Shown piece after piece: positions 44,210-54,076 of a stretch of DNA of 64,000 bases (position 1 is its first letter; the number at the start of each line of letters is the position of its first letter). The stretch comes from Prorocentrum cordatum (lineage: Eukaryota; Sar; Dinophyceae; Prorocentrales; Prorocentraceae): positions 296,658 to 360,657 of the forward strand of contig CAUYUJ010003958.1 of the NCBI GenBank assembly GCA_963575745.1. Direction: 5' to 3'. Under the pieces are notes generated by a model. The model saw only the letters and a program-made list of their open reading frames with translations. It had not been told where the DNA came from and made no database searches. The position numbers were made by a program, and so were the translations under genes.

Positions 44210-44450
44210 GGGGCAGCAGAAACAGCACAAGACAGGGATGGGAGAGGTCACGCATCCGCCGCAGTAGTGTCGGTGGTGCGTCAATTATCATGGCGGCGCG
44301 GCGGTCGCTGAGAAACGGAGCAAGTGCGAGGGCCTGCAAATGTGGAAAATGTGAGTGCCTCTCGTCCCCTCCCCTCCTCTTCCTCCATGAGATCTCTCTC
44401 CTGGTGCATATCCCCTGCCAGGTCTCGTCCTGCTCCTCTCCCTCTATGTT
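44210..44450 (+). repeat. Segment shared with 35785-36003
   Basis: Second copy of that segment. Its hairpin (44256) has lost pairing (GTGTCGG instead of GCGGCGG). Confidence 0.85.
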
Positions 44451-44579
44451 CGTCCTGCCCTCCCCTCGCGCCTCGCCTCCGTCTCCGCCCCCCCTCGTCC
44501 GTTCCTGCCCCCCTCCCGTGTCCTGTTTTCCTCTCTCCGTGCTCATCGTCCTGCTCATCGTCCTGCCGTCCTGTTCGCG

Positions 44580-44870
44580 GGGCGCTCTGTGGGACAGAGG
44601 GGCGGTCGAAGCACACAAGGCCGAACCCCTCTGTGACAGAGGGGGGTTGCGCTTTTCCGCCCCGCCCCCTCTGTGACAGAGGGGGGGCGCGTTTTTCCAC
44701 GCACCCCCCCCCCCTCTGCGACAGAGGGGGTGGGGTCGTGCTTTTCCGCGCGCCCTCCTCTGTGAAACAGGGGTGGTCGTTCGATCAGGACGCCCCCCCC
44801 CTGCGGGACAGAGGGTCGGTCAGAGCACACAAGGCCCCCCCTCAAGGGGCAGAGGGGCGGTCAAGGGACA
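44580..44870 (+). repeat. Array of CTCTGYGACAGAG hairpins
   Basis: About seven units, for example CCCCTCTGTGACAGAGGGG near 44627 and 44668 and CTCTGCGACAGAG near 44715, are separated by CGTTTTTCC- or CGTGCTTTTCC-type spacers. The units vary but stay self-complementary in most cases. The array ends about 220 bases before the ORF at 45090. Confidence 0.8.
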
Positions 44871-45089
44871 GGGAAGGCAGCTGTGCTCGTTCGGAGAGAA
44901 GGAGGGGGATGGGTTGGATGAGATGGAAAGAAGCTCGGGGAGGGAGCATGATGCGGATGAGGAGTAGGAGGATCTGTTCGAGACGAGGAGTCCGCTTTCC
45001 ATAGCCGTTTTCAGGCGGTTCACTTGTGAGGGGGGCCGACGCCTAGGACGCGCGCGCCTTCGCAGCAGCGAGGGCTTGCGCACGGCGGC

Positions 45090-45797
45090 ATGAAACGCAA
45101 GGCAGAGGACGCATGGCGGGAGGTCGCTGTCGGGAAAGCAGCGCGCCAAGATGGCGCGAGCATGGGGGTGCTCTGCGCGACGGGCGGGCTGTGCCGAAGT
45201 CACGAGGGAGCAGCGGGATTTGCCTTGGAATGCGAGGAGCGCTGTGTTGTCTTGGGCGGCGAGGGAAGCCTGGAAGCCTTCGCGCCCGTCGGAAAGCACC
45301 GCCTGTGGATGTTCAAGGTAGTCGGTGGTCACAGCGCCGTGAAGGGCGCCTTGAACGAAACAAACTTGTTAGAGCAATTGCATGGGAAGCTTCGCGCTGG
45401 AGAAGGATACAACGTGGATGAAGCGGCGGCTCCTGTGAAAGAGGCCCCCGCAGCAGCGGGGGTTGCAGCAGGGTCTCCCGCAGCAGCGGGGGGAAAAGGT
45501 CGGGATCCCATGGCGGATCTCCTCGGCACCGTCAAGGCCGCATCGAAAGCGAAGAAAACCCTTGAGAAACAGAAAGGATTTCCTCGAGGCACGCTCTGCA
45601 GAGTAACCATGCCGATGTCTCCTAAGCCAGATGAGGCCGACGCGAAAGATGTTAGTGTGTATGAGAACAGGTATGGGCAACTAGTCGTTCAGAGTCAGGA
45701 CCTGCCTTGGCTTCTGCATTACCTGTACGAGGAGAGCCAGGGCAAAAGCGTCCCCGAACCCAACGACGACGACGAGGACGACGCTTTGGACGAGTAG
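45090..45797 (+). CDS. Hypothetical protein, three-copy family
   Basis: ATG 45090 (MKRKAEDAWREVAVGKAARQ) gives 235 codons and ends in an acidic tail (EPNDDDEDDALDE). The start has a basic nuclear-signal-like MKRK. The body (RSHEGAAGFALECEERC, KHRLWMFKVVGGHSAVKGAL) is unassigned. Two GC hairpins (45445 and 45475) encode APAAAGVAAGSPAAAG. A diverged, 5'-truncated paralogue lies at 57123-57591 and a broken copy of the upstream part at 46834-47416. A hairpin at 45057 precedes the start by 16 bases. Confidence 0.65.
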   Translation: MKRKAEDAWREVAVGKAARQDGASMGVLCATGGLCRSHEGAAGFALECEERCVVLGGEGSLEAFAPVGKHRLWMFKVVGGHSAVKGALNETNLLEQLHGKLRAGEGYNVDEAAAPVKEAPAAAGVAAGSPAAAGGKGRDPMADLLGTVKAASKAKKTLEKQKGFPRGTLCRVTMPMSPKPDEADAKDVSVYENRYGQLVVQSQDLPWLLHYLYEESQGKSVPEPNDDDEDDALDE

Positions 45798-45830
45798 CGC
45801 CCGTGGACCACCAGGTGGTGCCCCTCTGGG

Positions 45831-46046
45831 ATGTGGACGCTGGAGGTCAAAGGAGGGCCTATGGCAGGCCGAACATGGGCCTCCAGGATTCAGGATCTGA
45901 ACGAGGAGAAATGGTCCACAGGCGTGGCGTTCACGGAAGTGACGACGCCCTTGAAACAGCCCACCCGTGCGCAGCAAAAGCAGGTTCTTCTAGCGTTCTT
46001 GGAGGACGTGGTCCAGAAAGCCATCAAGCAGGAAACAAAGAAGTGA
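45831..46046 (+). CDS. Small hypothetical protein
   Basis: ATG 45831 (MWTLEVKGGPMAGRTWASRI) gives 71 codons, ending KKAIKQETKK-like in Lys and Gln. It starts 33 bases after the stop of the previous ORF in another frame. It may be a separate gene, or a further exon of the preceding one. The composition is coherent (EVTTPLKQPTRAQQKQVLLA). Confidence 0.5.
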   Translation: MWTLEVKGGPMAGRTWASRIQDLNEEKWSTGVAFTEVTTPLKQPTRAQQKQVLLAFLEDVVQKAIKQETKK

Positions 46047-46070
46047 TGTCCTCGTTATCCGCTCGCTGGC

Positions 46071-46092
46071 GCGCGCCGCAGCAGCGGCGCGC
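46071..46092 (+). repeat. GC hairpin with perfect 9-bp stem, intergenic
   Basis: GCGCGCCGC-AGCA-GCGGCGCGC lies 25 bases after the stop of the 45831 ORF. The right arm with its flank (GCGGCGCGCTGACCGCT) recurs without the left arm at about 46149. Confidence 0.85.
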
Positions 46093-46407
46093 TGACCGCT
46101 ACAACGGCTTTTTTCATGCAAACAGACTCGGTGTATGCACCGCGCCAGCGGCGCGCTGACCGCTGAGGTGGATGCCTGCGGGTTCCTGTCGACTGGACAG
46201 GGGTTAGGGCACGCGCGGGGGATCGCGAGCCTGCGGCTCTCCAGCGCTCGCGCGCTAGAGGACAAAAGGAACTCGCGGAATCTGGCGAGGACGGGGCGGA
46301 GGGGCTGGGACCAGTCGGAGGGGGAGGGGGAGGGGGGGGAGGAGGAGGAGGAGAAGGAGGAGCAACAGCAGCAGCAGCAGCACCCGCAGCAGCACCGACA
46401 GGAGGAT

Positions 46408-46770
46408 CATTGCGAGGATGCGGCCGTTTGCTTGCCCTGCGGCGCTGGGCTCGAGACAAGAGGGCGGCAGCGTGCGCGCGCGCATGGCTTCGGCATCATG
46501 GCCGCCGCAGCCGCTCCGCCCCCAGACCCAGGCGACGCTCGCCCTGCAAACGCGCCTCTGCGGGTCGGGCGCGACCGCGAGGTCAACGAATGTGGAGTTT
46601 TTATAGCAACAAGACAAAACTAAAGACCCCGACAGAGTGCTCATGAATCCACGGAAACTACAGAGGCCAATATTCGGATTCGGGTAATTACGTTATGCGC
46701 CGCAGCAGCGGCGCGGCTTGCCATTATGAATCTGGCAAACGCATATGGAAGAAGATTCATTTATGCTCGC
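46408..46770 (+). pseudogene. Broken copy of the 58481 gene start
   Basis: Matches 58396-58740 over about 340 bases, including ATGGCCGCCGCAGCCGCTCC and the hairpin 46696 (58678 in the other copy). Here the frame is lost near 46590 by small changes and stops at about 46621, and a TAA interrupts the region before the hairpin. Confidence 0.8.
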
Positions 46771-46833
46771 AGTGGCCGTGGAAAAGCGACCACAAGAAGT
46801 GGTTAGGTTTTGGAGTCCGATGAGAAGTAGGAG

Positions 46834-47416
46834 GATTTGTTCGAGACGAGGAGTCCGCTTTCCATAGCCGTTTGCAGGCGGATCACCAGTGAGGGGAGCT
46901 GACACCTAGAACGCGGGCGCCTTCGCAGCAGCGAGGGCTTGTGTTTTTCTCTTTATGTTTTGATTTATTTTTTTTTTTATTTTTGTTTTATATATTTTTC
47001 TTTTTTTTTTTGTTTTATTTTGTTTTTCTATTTTCTTATATCACTGATTCCCTTTTTTTTTATTTTTTGCTTATTTTTTTTACTTTTGTCTTTTTTTTTT
47101 TGTTTTGTTTCTTTCTTTTTTATTTTGTTTTTTGGTTTTTTGCTTTTATCCTTGTTTTTTTTGATTTTTTTTTTTTTTATTTTTTTTTTTTAGTTTTGAT
47201 TTTTTATTTGTTTTTTTTTTTTTTTTCATTATTTTTGTTTTTTTTTCCATTTAGGTTTGTTCATTTTTTGTGTGCGTCGTTTTTTCTTTTCTTTTCTATC
47301 TTCTTTTTTGTTTTTTTTTTTTTGCGCGCGGCGGCATGAAAAACGCAAGGCCAGAGGAAAACATGGGGGGATGTCGTTATCGGGAAAGCAGCGGCGCCAA
47401 GGGGATTTTTTTGTTT
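46834..47416 (+). pseudogene. Copy of the 45090 gene start split by a T-rich insert
   Basis: 46834-46938 matches 44974-45078 and 47326-47416 matches about 45078-45165. Between them is an insert of about 387 bases (46939-47325) made almost only of T with scattered A, G and C. Both flanks are diverged and the start codon context reads ATGAAAAACGC, so this is a disrupted duplicate. Confidence 0.8.
46939..47325 (+). repeat. T-rich low-complexity insert
   Basis: Runs of TTTTTATTTTTTGTTTTC-like sequence, over 80 percent T by eye. It separates two parts of a duplicate that are contiguous at 45.08 kb. PolyPhe frames through it are artefacts. Confidence 0.85.
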
Positions 47417-47812
47417 CGCGCGAGCCATCCCCAATCTACCTCATCTATCTCGATAATATAAGGTGCGTGGAAGATCTTCAATAAATATCGATAGTGATCC
47501 ACATGCTGATATGCATGATTACGTTTTCACCAATCTCGAGCGAGAGTGCAATGCTTGAGTAAATTCTGAGGACGTCTCAGGCGACAGTGCGGCAAGGAGG
47601 GAGGACGGCAGGAGGGAGGAGGGGGGAGGGAGGAGGGCGAGGGAGGGGGGAAAGGGAGGAGGAGGAAGAGGATGGGGAGGAGGAGGAGGAGGAGGAGGAG
47701 GAGGAGGAGGAAGAGCAGGAGGAGGACGAGGCCGAGGAGGATGAGGAGGCACGCAAAATGCGAAGTAAAAAACTAACTCGGCTGGAAAAGGAGGAGGAGG
47801 AGGAGGAGGAGT
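47417..47812. other. No gene; GGA-rich
   Basis: Purine-rich GGAGGA text from about 47595 to 47810; no gene seen. Confidence 0.5.
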
Positions 47813-47833
47813 CCGTAGCCGTTCTGGCTCAAG
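47813..47833 (+). other. Diverged spliced-leader relic
   Basis: CCGTAGCCGTTCTGGCTCA followed by AG matches DinoSL at 19 of 21 positions. The next bases, CCATTGTG, resemble the CCATTTTG expected if a second, AG-trimmed relic followed. No ORF follows on this strand, so it may be an orphan. Confidence 0.5.
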
Positions 47834-47874
47834 CCATTGTGTCGGCGGGGCAGGCGAGAAGCCTTGTATATAGC

Positions 47875-47875
<1 letters not shown>

Positions 47876-47951
<76 letters not shown>

Positions 47952-47976
47952 TGTGTGTGATTGTGGATTTGCGGAT

Positions 47977-48071
<95 letters not shown>

Positions 48072-48084
48072 TTTTTTTTTTTTT
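47876..48084 (+). repeat. (TG)n followed by poly(T)
   Basis: (TG)n at 47876-47959, then T93-G-T13 (47978-48084). Seen from the minus-strand pseudogene next to it, this is poly(A) directly after AG-GTGAC, either the start of an intron or a retroposed tail. Confidence 0.9.
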
Positions 48085-48087
48085 GTC

Positions 48088-48813
48088 ACCTCCTGAACTC
48101 TTCGGTCTCTGGGAGCAGTACCTCGTCGAAAACGCACCACATCCACCTGAAAAGTGTGTTTACTGCGACAGTCCTGGGGTGTAGGCCTTCCGCAATCGAG
48201 ATCAATCTTCCGACGAGGTCCTCGTCGCCATACGTCCAAAAGTATCTTGGATTGCCGATTTCGGAAATCTGGTCCACGCAAAGATGGATGTACAGATGCA
48301 GCTTTGGATTCATTTTCCATGTTTTTTCTTTTGCCCTGAAAGCCATCGCAGAAAGCTTAGCGTATATTGAAACAAGCTGCTCGCACGTCTCGGCGATTGC
48401 AGTCTGAGCATCAGGCCGCATGAACTGAGACTCGTCCTCGGGTAGCGTGTACCTCCTGAACTCTTCGGTCTCTGGGAGCAGTACCTCGTCGAAAACGCAC
48501 CACATCCACTTGAAAAGTGTGTTTACTGCGACAGTCCTGGGGTGTAGGCCTTCCGCAATCGAGATCAATCTTCCGACGAGGTCCTCGTCCCCATACGTCC
48601 AAAAGTATCTTGGATTGCCGATTTCGGGAATCTGGTCCACGCAAAGATGGATGTACAGATGCAGCTTTGGATTCATTTTCCATGTTTTTTCTTTTGCCCT
48701 GAAAGCCATCGCAGAAAGCTTAGCGTATATTGAAACAAGCTGCTCGCACGTCTCGGCGATTGCAGTCTGAGCATCAGGCCGCATGAACTGAGACTCGTCC
48801 TCGGGTAGCGTGT
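48088..48813 (-). repeat. In-frame 363-bp tandem duplication in the transposase 3' part
   Basis: 48088-48450 and 48451-48813 are almost identical (few changes, for example one C/T near 48150 and 48513). The period is 121 codons, so the minus reading passes through the joint as EEFRRYTLPEDESQ without a shift. The low divergence indicates a recent event. Confidence 0.9.
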
Positions 48814-50303
48814 AAAATCACACTAGACATTGAGAAACTCCTATTACCATTCTGTCCGTTTCGTCATCCATATCAGCATGGGTTGAGATGAGTTGTAGGG
48901 CGTAGTTAGACAGCTTTCGCATGGCGGCGGCCTTGCCAGCAAGTTTTGGCCAGTTGCCGCCAGTCGAGCGACGCCGATCGAGGGTCAACCCCCCATGCAA
49001 TCTCGAAGTACATTGTGTAGCCTTGTACCACTCCCAATTTTTTCTGGCACATCTTGACTCTTGCATCGTAAGTCGGTGCTCTGAACGCGTTCTTTTTCAC
49101 AGCCACGTGGAAAATCACATTCCCAACAATGTGCGCCGCGATCCCGAGGTCGACGGTGTGAAGGACGTCCACCGTAACGCACTCGAGCCTGAGGCCTAGG
49201 ACAACTAGGAATATAACGGGTATCGCAAGACCTGCTGCAAGTCGGTGACGAATATACGTTTCGTGAGTCCACCTCGCGGCCCTCCAGCCTGCATCCTGAG
49301 CCACATTAGTCCAACACCTGTGCATGTCGACAGAACTTGCTCGGCAGAAAGGGCACATCATGTCGCTCTGGTTCCACTGGGGGAAGTAAAAGACCTCTTT
49401 GTAGAAAGACCAATCGCCTCTGATCTGGCAGAGGCAGGCACGGAATCCTGCCGCCAGATCTTGACCTCCACCCTCCAACGCCCGATTGTTCCAGTCAACG
49501 AATGGAGTCTGACCACTAAGCATCACATTGCAACTCCATCCAAATATCCTGAGCAAACTATCAAGCGTATCCGACGTCATGTCAGATTTGCGGCACACTG
49601 TGAACAAGAACCGCGTCTGAATTGTTGTGCCTGCTGCGACAAGGCTGTTCCATGCCAAACCGTACATGGAGTCGGCAGAACAAAATGCCCCTCCGCCTCC
49701 GTGAAATCCGATCGGAACAGTTCTATCCCATATATCGCGTGGCAGGTGTGGATGCTCTTGCACGAAACGGGAGTGGGCCATCGACTCCCAGAAGGCCACG
49801 CGGCCACCATCAAGGCCGACGATTCTCTGATCCCACACGTCTCTCCGCCTAGCACACATTTCCATGAAAAACTTGTGAGGGAATATAACTGGATGTGCGA
49901 TCTTCCTGCCATGCTTCATTGGTACTTCGACCCAGTCAATGGGTGGCGAGCCGAGCGGGTAGCCGAAGAGATTTTTCAAATCTCTTAGAAGGTTTTGAGG
50001 CCACTTCCCATATGTACCAACTGCTGCTAAATTGTCCAACCCCTCGGCTCCTTGCTGCTGGGCTGCGAATGCATATTCCTGAACTTTAGCTGACGATCGG
50101 GTGCCAGTTGCCCAGTCCTTGCGCATGGTGCGACTGAACGGTCCAGCTTCAGGAGATGGCTCATTTGACACAGCACTCCGTGATGATCTCTGGCGGACGC
50201 CTCCTCGAATCTTTGATTCCGAAAGCTCGGGCTCATGATCGTCAGCACGCGCATCCTCAGCAAGCTGTTCGAAGCGTCGTCTGGCACCGCCCTTTCTATC
50301 CAT
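48088..50303 (-). pseudogene. Tnp2-like transposase pseudogene
   Basis: From ATG 50303 (MDRKGGARRRFEQLAEDARA) the frame carries motifs GFHGGGGAFCSADSMYGLAW, SDMMCPFCRASS and VDVLHTVDLGIAAHIVG, the last resembling the D-x2-H block of Tnp2/EnSpm-type transposases. Near 48950 the reading shifts frame into AAAMRKLSNYALQLISTHAD. It continues through an in-frame TGA (48827) into KMNPKLHLYIHLCVDQI and WTYGDEDLVGRL. One frameshift, one stop and an internal tandem duplication show it is inactive. I infer the family from these motifs and from the abundance of such genes in dinoflagellates. Confidence 0.65.
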
Positions 50304-50520
50304 GCATCTCGAAAGTGGCGCGCCTCTCAGCACGACAAGGAAAAATGCACAGCAGCATCGCTGGGATGCCTTGCCAATTACTGTGAACCAGAATTATGGG
50401 CAACGGAGTGGGTGGTAGAGGGACGGGGAGGCATGTTTCAGTTGGTATTTCATTTGGCATTTTATGTTTGTCTTGCATGCCATAAAGCTCGTTGCAGGTT
50501 GGATTTCATGTGATGTGATG

Positions 50521-50714
50521 TTCATTTCATGTGGATTCGTTTGGCATTTCATTTTATATGGCTCTTCAGTTTGCCGTGTCCGTCTTGTTTGTATACAGGT
50601 CCCCTAAACATCGTTTGTTCATTTCATGTGGATTCGTTTGGTATTTCATTTTATATGTCTCTTCGGGTTGCCGTGTCAGTCTTGTTTGTATACAGGTCCC
50701 CTAAACAGCGTTTG
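50521..50714 (+). repeat. 97-bp tandem duplication
   Basis: 50521-50617 and 50618-50714 share TTCATTTCATGTGGATTCGT and GTATACAGGTCCCCTAAACA with few differences. The flanks carry further CCTAAACAG-type echoes to about 50820. Confidence 0.85.
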
Positions 50715-51043
50715 CATTAAGGGTTTCTTGCACGGGTTGCAATTGTTGCGATCGGTACCTAAACAGAGCTTGCACTAAGGTTTTTTGTAGCCCTACGGGT
50801 CCCCAAACAGTGCTTAAACAGTGCTTGCTCAATGCTTGCACTCAGCGTTGAAAGTTCAGTGCGTTTTGCGCCTGCAGGTAAGCGGACGGCTGCGAGCGAA
50901 CGGCCAGCTCCAAGCCAGCTCAAGAGAAAACGTGATTGCAACTGCGCTTCAGAACAACTCTCCTCCCCAAGCAAAGAAACTGAAGTGCAGAACTCCCTGC
51001 GGCTGAAGATACCCCGAACTTTGATGAGACATACTGTCACGCC

Positions 51044-52131
51044 TCACTCCCTCTTGGTCCTCCTGCGCTTGTTGCCACCCTCCCCAGTCGGCTTCGGGGT
51101 GTAGGCATTGAACCTGACGGCCCACTCCTTGATGGAAACGTCCTCCTTGTCAATGGCATCCAAGGTGTTGATCAATTTCGGCAGCTCAGTGTCGTTCACC
51201 TCCTCGGTGCACATCCTGTCCAGGATTTTGGTGGCCCTCGCAAGCTTCGCAATATGCTTGTCGAGGTCTTTCACGAAGGTCTCAGAGTACTTACCATTGT
51301 CGGAAGATGCTCCGATCTTAGTCTTGATCACCTTGGCATCGACGTGCATGTCATGGTACACGCGAAGCTTATCCTGCACACCAGCCCGAAGCTCCTCGAC
51401 GCGCTTGGCCATCTTCATCGTCTCTGTCTCGGGCTCCTCCTTGATCTTCACATCGGAGCTCGCCGCCATGGCACTGTTGAACGTGGCGAGGTCCTCCTCG
51501 TCGGCGTCGCCCGAGACCTGCAGCATGAAGGTGTGGATGTCCTCGTCGCTCATCCGCTGCCACTCGGTGGGCACAGGCCACTCCACCAGCAGTGGGTCCG
51601 TGGAGCCTGTGAGGCGATCAGGCCTGCTCCTGAGTTTGCCACACTCGCGCCAATGCTTGGCCTTGGCCTCGCCTAACTCAGCGTCCATCTTATCCTGGGA
51701 CATCCACTGAACGTCATTGTACGTGATGTTAGATGTTTTCTTCGTCTTCTCGCTGAGCGACTTCTTCTCTGTATCCTTGCACCTCAGCTGGTGCACGAGG
51801 AACTTCTCTAGAAACGCCATCTTGGTAGCGCCTTTCGCCGACGAAGCTGCAGCGTCTGGGTTCGAGAGGAGGAAGTGCTTCATCGACTGCTTCTTCGAGG
51901 CCAGCTCCTTACCGTCTGCCTGTCGGCAGGCTCGAGAGATCCCCGCCACCCCACTGCCCCCGTGGAGGGTTGGGCGGGGTATGCGTATGCATACCCCGCT
52001 CAACCCTCCACAGACAGTGCCCTGTTTGAAAAATCGTGCGCTGCCTGTGCGAGTATCTCTCGAGCTTTGGCCAGCTCCTCCTTCGACGGCGTGACTGTGC
52101 TGAGGGTCGTCTTTGCCATCTTCGGAGCCAT
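51044..52131 (-). CDS. Hypothetical protein with one short GC-AG intron
   Basis: ATG 52131 (MAPKMAKTTLSTVTPSKEEL) begins exon 1 (52131-52021). Joining to exon 2 (51919-51044) keeps frame and reads AAHDFSNR-ADGKELASKKQ, about 328 residues in total. Exon 2 is Lys/Glu-rich and helical (MKMAKRVEELRAGVQDKLR) and ends in a basic tail NKRRRTKRE like a nuclear signal. No family was recognised. It lies next to a decayed transposase and two other minus-strand genes with similar basic tails, suggesting a shared element. Unspliced, the frame stops at the intron. Confidence 0.65.
51920..52020 (-). other. 101-nt intron, half of it a perfect hairpin
   Basis: Donor AACAGG-GCACTG and acceptor GACAG-GCAGAC (GC-AG). 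Inside, 51962-51984 pairs with 51989-52011 over 23 bp with a single G:T and a GTAT loop. Similar ACAGG sequence stands at both ends. The structure resembles an introner-type insertion. Confidence 0.6.
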
Positions 52132-52388
52132 GCTGCGCAGCAGGATCCAAGCTCGCTCGAGCACAAGTGGCTGTCGAGAGCTGGGGCCTCCAGAACATGA
52201 GCGATCAAGCCACTGAGGCTCCGGACTGCCTGCCCCAGACGCCCCCAGACATGAAGGCCTCCCCACCCGATAGGTTTTGTTGCCCCCGAGCCCTCTCCTA
52301 GGCATGAGTTGCGCGAGTGAAATGCGCCTGCACCCCCAGTGGCGCGCAAGATAACAAGTGCAATCCTGGTGGACACAGGGCGCGCGCT

Positions 52389-52544
52389 AAAAGTGAAAAA
52401 TGAAACATGCATTTTTCATTTTTCATTTTATTTTTCATTTTTCAAAAACTTGCTTTTTCATATATATATATATGGTTTCATAATAAAATGAAAAATGAAA
52501 AATAACATGAAAAATGAAAAATACATGTTTCATTTTTCACTTTT
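52389..52544. repeat. AT-rich inverted repeat, 21-bp arms
   Basis: AAAAGTGAAAAATGAAACATG (52389-52409) has its exact complement at 52524-52544. The interior repeats TGAAAAA and TTTTTCA. Shorter members are at 52728-52759 and 55482-55513. Confidence 0.85.
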
Positions 52545-52727
52545 TGCTTCAACTCGTGACCGCACCTGGTACCCAGACGATTCCCACCGTGGCACATCCT
52601 GTGTCCTCAGATTTCTGAAATGACTCATGCACTCAAGGGAGCTGAGGGTACCCGTAGGGTTGCAACTATGCCACGAGTCCCCAGGAGGCCCTCGAAAGTC
52701 CACCAGGCCTTCGAAGAGGCCGCAAAG

Positions 52728-52759
52728 TGAAAAATGAAAAATGCATGTTTCATTTTTCA
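52728..52759. repeat. AT-rich palindrome
   Basis: TGAAAAATGAAAAATG meets CATGTTTCATTTTTCA with one mismatch and no loop; same family as 52389-52544. Confidence 0.85.
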
Positions 52760-52910
52760 GTTTATGTTTCATTTGGTGTTTCAGCTCAGACCGCCCAAGA
52801 CGGCCCCAATGGCCTCCAGGATAGCCCCAAGGCAGCCCGTGCGGCCCCATAGAAGGCCCCATATTAGCAAACGATGGCCCCAAGATTTCCCAAGAGGTTC
52901 CCTAGGAGGT

Positions 52911-53066
52911 GGGAGAGGAGGAGGAGGAGGAGGAGGAGGAGGAGGAGGTAGAGGAGGAGGAGGAGGAGGAGGAGGAGGAGGAGGAGGAGGAGGAGGAGGT
53001 GGGGGGGAGAAGGATGAGGAGGATGAGGAGGAGGAGGAGGAGGAGGAGGAGGAGGAGGAGGAGGGG
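52911..53066 (+). repeat. (GGA)n microsatellite
   Basis: GGA triplets with GAT interruptions. PolyGlu and polyPro/Ser frames are artefacts. Confidence 0.9.
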
Positions 53067-53178
53067 GAGGGCCCTTTACAGCTTCCCCCAGCTAGATTGC
53101 TTCGCGAATGTAGATGCCCTGCTGGCAGTGAGACTGACACTGAAACCATTTGTGCAGAGCGGAGCGCGGCAGCACGGC

Positions 53179-53844
53179 TCATGACGGGGTCATCTTCTTG
53201 CAGCACCTGCGCTTCTTCTTGCGAGCGAAGAGCGCGTCCTCGTCGATCTCATCCTCCGAGGCTCCGTGTGCCACAGGCGGCTGTGCACGCACCGACGAGC
53301 TTGATGATGACGTCGCATGCTGGATGAACGGTGCGACCTCAGCCTTCATGGTGGCCCAGCGCTGCTCGTAGTCCTTGATCTTGCCCGCCTCGTAGTCGGC
53401 CGTCGCGTCGAAATGCTCGTTGGAGATCTTGCTATCGACCATGCTGATGTAAGCGGTCAGCTCCTCGACGAAGTTGGCTAGGTTCTGCTTCAGGCCGCTG
53501 AGATAGGGATGATCTGGCATAGTTAGCACCCAGCTGTGAGTGACGCTCTGGAAGGCCTCGGCGCGCTCGAGAGACTCCTTCAGGTTGTCGGCCACGATGC
53601 ACGGGTCATGGCCAGGTGAGTTCATGAACTCCACCTCGTCGTCGTCGCTATCGCTCGTGCCACTGCGTGCTTGAATGATGTGAGCTGCGGCAATTGCATC
53701 GACCAGCTGCTGCCTGCTGTTATCCACGTTCGGGGCTGGTGGAGCTGGAGGCTCAAGATCTTGGCCGCGCACGGCGCTGCCATCGGCTGAGAGCCTGGAG
53801 TTTGCGCCAGCAAATGCAACGAACTCAGCGCTTTTCGGAGCCAT
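53179..53844 (-). CDS. Hypothetical protein with basic C-terminus
   Basis: ATG 53844 (MAPKSAEFVAFAGANSRLS) gives 221 codons. A Pro-rich linker and an acidic stretch (TSDSDDDEVEF) precede a helical domain (LKQNLANFVEELTAYISMVD). Then come a Ser run and the tail ARKKKRRCCKKMTPS, a likely nuclear signal. No family was recognised. The start MAPK is shared with the 52131 gene. A hairpin (53999-54076) lies about 155 bases upstream. Confidence 0.6.
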   Translation of the reverse strand: MAPKSAEFVAFAGANSRLSADGSAVRGQDLEPPAPPAPNVDNSRQQLVDAIAAAHIIQARSGTSDSDDDEVEFMNSPGHDPCIVADNLKESLERAEAFQSVTHSWVLTMPDHPYLSGLKQNLANFVEELTAYISMVDSKISNEHFDATADYEAGKIKDYEQRWATMKAEVAPFIQHATSSSSSSVRAQPPVAHGASEDEIDEDALFARKKKRRCCKKMTPS

Positions 53845-53998
53845 CTCCGACCCGAGCCAGAGAAGGATATCGCCTCGAGCCAGAACGGCTGCGGACGAGC
53901 GAGGGATATTGCCTCGACTGGCAAGGAGAAAGCCCCCGCAGGGGCCTGGTATAAGATATGCAAAGGCCTCCACCCCAACGCGAGTGGAGTGACCCTGC

Positions 53999-54076
53999 TA
54001 TCAGACACTTTCAGCGTGCTTTAGTCATGCTGAGAGTGCTTTAGTCATGCTTTAGTCATGCTGAAAGTGTCTGATA
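53999..54076. repeat. Inverted repeat with 17-bp arms around tandem units
   Basis: TATCAGACACTTTCAGC (53999-54015) pairs exactly with 54060-54076. The interior repeats GTGCTTTAGTCATGCTGA. It lies upstream of the 53844 start and could be a terminal or regulatory palindrome; function unknown. Confidence 0.75.

Noticed and set aside
47978-48084. Poly(T) as proof of a processed pseudogene for the transposase
   Set aside because: The adjoining AG-GTGAC could equally be a splice donor and (AC)n follows the A-run, so the case is not decided.
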